In this document: positions 61,784 through 64,000 of the stretch, piece after piece
Numbering within the stretch: the stretch's first letter is position 1
How the letters are laid out: each line of letters begins with the position of its first letter
Source of the DNA: Malurus cyaneus samueli
Taxonomy: Eukaryota; Chordata; Aves; Passeriformes; Maluridae
Length of the DNA: 64,000 nucleotides
Assembly (NCBI GenBank): GCA_009741485.1
Contig: CM019216.1
Coordinates: 21,058,465 to 21,122,464, forward strand
Reading direction: 5' to 3'
Made by a program: the position numbers and the translations under genes
The notes under the pieces: model-generated
What the model was told of the DNA's origin: nothing
Seen by the model: the letters and a program-made list of their open reading frames with translations, nothing else
Databases searched by the model: none

Positions 61784-63252
61784 AAGTTTTTAAATATTAG
61801 AAGTTTTACTGCTAATGTCTCTTTATCTCAGTTGCTGAAATGTTGATAGCCTCAAAATGCACGTGTCAGACATTAGAACATAATTCCTAGAATAATCCAC
61901 TGTCACAAACTGTAATGGTTAAGTGCACTTTTAAAGACAAAGAGGAAAATCAGCTTGTCTTAAGAGAAGAACTTGGCTCATGAGTAACAAATAGAGTGTG
62001 GCTTCACAAAAAAAATTAAGAGAAAATGCAAGAATGAATAACTGTCACTAAACATTATTTGTTTCAGAGGACCAAAAGACATTCTATTAAAATGACAGTA
62101 TGTGAAATAATAATTAATATAAAGAGGATAGCTTGAAGTAACACCAGAATTTCTTAATTTTCCCAAATTTGCAACTTCAGTAGTAAATTTTATCTTTGTT
62201 ATGTATTAGTTGAACACTTTGCATTTTTAAATTTTAGATTACAGTAAGTAATTTGCTCATGATTCCCATCTATTCTTTTTTACTTTCTTGTGCCAAAATA
62301 CTTTTGAATTTTTTAAAAGAAGGAAGTACCCAAAACAGTTATTGCGTTCCCACATTGGATTAATCTAATAACTGTGCACTAATGTGCTTTTTCAATAAAA
62401 TAGTTCAAGTATAGTACTGAGCCACTGTAGCTTTTCTGCTTCTTAGTTTGTACCCAGCACATTTCATTTCCACATTGCCTTGTGCTGTGCCGTACAGAAA
62501 CAAACTCGACACGTTAGTTCTGATTCTTAGGCATCTTTGGGGAAAATGAGGAAAAGAACATATTTCTACATAAGGCTTAAGAATCTCGAGGCTTGTGTTA
62601 CAACAGCCACATCTCTGCCCTCACTGACCCTTATTGTGGGGACAGCCAGACCAGAGACCAGCAGGAAATACCAGCTAGGTAAGCAACACGTCCCGGCTGT
62701 GAATCCATAAGGGGCAAGAGAGGCTTTTATGGGGGTACAATCTGTCTGTTTGTGTTAGTGCAATTGTGGTACACTGGTAGGGGGAATGAAAAGCTGACTG
62801 ATTTTAGAAGCTGGGAAGAATTCACTGTGACTGCATAGGTTTTTGGCTGTGGTTTATAAAACCAGTGGTATGCCCTGGGCTTGGGAATGAACTCCAAGCT
62901 ATTTCTGCGAGTACTTGTAAATAGCCTTAGTAGGTGTTCATGTAATGCCTTGTGTAATCAAAGTGAAGAAGTCTCAAGTTTTCTCTTCCAGTCCTTCTGG
63001 CTTTGCAGAGGTTCAGGACTGGAGCAGTGTTTATAAACCTTCTCAGCAATCACACAGGCTGACAGATTTTCCCTGAGAGGCAGGTGGTGAAATGAGCATC
63101 ACTAGTCTATCATCTCCCAGAGAGTCAAAAGGACAGAGATTCAGCAAAAACATGTGCTGTAGAACTTGTGGAGTTTAAAAAGAGAACCCAGTTTTTGAGA
63201 AGTATAATTTATAAAGCTGTGAGAGCCTGGAAGTATTGCTGACTTGAAATAT

Positions 63253-63866
63253 TGTCAGGGGGGGCAGCAAGGGACAGGTCGGGTGTTGTTCTGGTGGGGT
63301 GATGAACTGCCCCTTACACCCCATCCCTCCCCCAGCCTGTATCCCAGCCCTGCAGTGGCTGCCGATCCCTGGCACACCCGAGGCAATGCTCCACACCCAC
63401 CTCTGGACCCCAGATGAAGGAAGTCCCACCTGGGGAAGGTCCCAGGAAGGTATTTCAAGCAGAGCACGAGAAAGCACATCTTGACCCTACCTCCTTCTGG
63501 AATTTCTATCAGCTGAACAGTGCTGGAATCAGGAGCTGGTAACTATACCTGTTCTTTTCTCTATCTTTTGTATCCTTCTTCCTCTTTCTTCTAATTCCCT
63601 CTTCATGGGGTTTTGAGAAACTAAAAATTGAATGAGCCTTTAGTTTGCTAAGTTAATGCTTTGTGTTTTATGTTGACTTGAATGCTGTTCTAAAATTTTG
63701 CCAAAGTTCGCTGATTTTCTGAAGTTGTCAGTTATTATTTTTTTTGTTATTCTTTTGCCCTCTTGAGAATATCTTGTCTGTATTTCTGCTGTAAGAAACA
63801 CAGAGCACGTGAACAACAATAAACCCTTCTTAAGAGTCGACTGAGTGAGTTTTTGGGGCCTTACAA
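63253..63866 (+). mobile_element. ERV-type solo LTR
   Basis: This about 614-bp segment runs from TGTCAGGGGG to ...GGGGCCTTACA, so it has TG...CA ends. It matches, from memory, an avian LTR family: a GC-rich U3, a decayed TATA-like GGTATTTCAAG at about 63449, a CT-rich middle, AATAAA at 63818-63823 and a downstream GTCGACTGAGTGAG block as expected for R/U5. No retroviral coding remnant borders it and no clear target-site duplication is visible, so it is called a solo LTR with approximate ends. Frames inside (63175-63477 minus, 63299-63484 plus) are chance. Confidence 0.7.
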
Positions 63867-64000
63867 AAGCTTACAGGCATGACTCATTCAAGCTTTATTT
63901 CAATAGCTCTCTTTCTACCATCTTTTAACCTAAGCAAGTCTAGAAGGTGGTGCTTTCTGCTACCTTCCATTCCCTGTCTCTCCTTACCCCAGTGCTGTGT
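63867..64000. other. Flank beyond the LTR, nothing recognised
   Basis: Short stretch to the window end with no recognisable feature. Confidence 0.6.

Larger units (their letters stand above)
53406..63252. other. Intergenic sequence, no gene recognised
   Basis: AT-rich, with A/C-rich tracts near 55278-55316, 56191-56213, 59818-59880 and 60721-60925, a T24 run (57187-57210) and a 10-bp-arm palindrome (61763-61783). Open frames such as 59263-59691 plus and 60716-61150 minus show no domains. The latter only reads the A/C-rich tract as Phe/Leu/Cys. No exon of a neighbouring gene was recognised. Confidence 0.55.

Noticed and set aside
1..64000. CRISPR arrays, tRNA or rRNA genes, prokaryotic operons
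   Set aside because: No regularly spaced repeats, no cloverleaf-type sequence with A/B boxes that I could recognise, and no dense coding. The window is vertebrate nuclear DNA.

Overview
This is a vertebrate nuclear window, almost certainly avian. It carries several CR1 LINE 3' fragments with the typical avian CR1 tail and two LTRs that resemble endogenous-retrovirus LTR families I know from bird genomes. The background is AT-rich and non-coding, with one strong CpG island. There are no bacterial-type operons, CRISPR arrays or dense genes.

I can support only one gene. At 14389-14455 on the minus strand is a signal-peptide-coding first exon, starting MTAWRKFKSLL and ending LLTAAQ, followed directly by a consensus splice donor. 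It matches my recollection of the start of CSMD1 (CUB and Sushi multiple domains 1), a very large neuronal membrane protein that restrains complement. The exon lies in a CpG island of about 2.7 kb (12650-15320), taken as the CSMD1 promoter and 5' leader. Transcription runs toward lower coordinates. So 1-14388 is the 5' part of a very long first intron, and 15320-64000 is upstream flank (gene desert).

Layout. 1-14388: intron 1, holding an LTR in the gene's own orientation (1422-2500, with a perfect four-unit heat-shock-element palindrome), a truncated CR1 (5180-6045), a small GC-rich patch (7180-7400) and the proximal part of the CpG island. 14389-15320: exon 1, leader and core promoter, with a two-codon upstream ORF just before the start codon, a possible 45-codon upstream ORF, a REST/NRSF-like half site and a GGA/CCT purine tract. 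15320-64000: intergenic, with five to six CR1 fragments (25.9, 26.5, 35.8, 47.3, 47.7 and 53.3 kb), two probable ancient amniote repeats (19.8 and 42.9 kb), a solo-type LTR (63.25-63.87 kb), and many homopolymer and A/C-rich tracts. No exon of another gene is recognisable there.

I found no new multigene system. The observations most worth following up are the HSE palindrome in the sense-oriented intronic LTR, the compact upstream-ORF arrangement at CSMD1, and the two-part CpG island. Everything was read by eye. Family names come from memory of consensus sequences and need RepeatMasker or BLAST confirmation.
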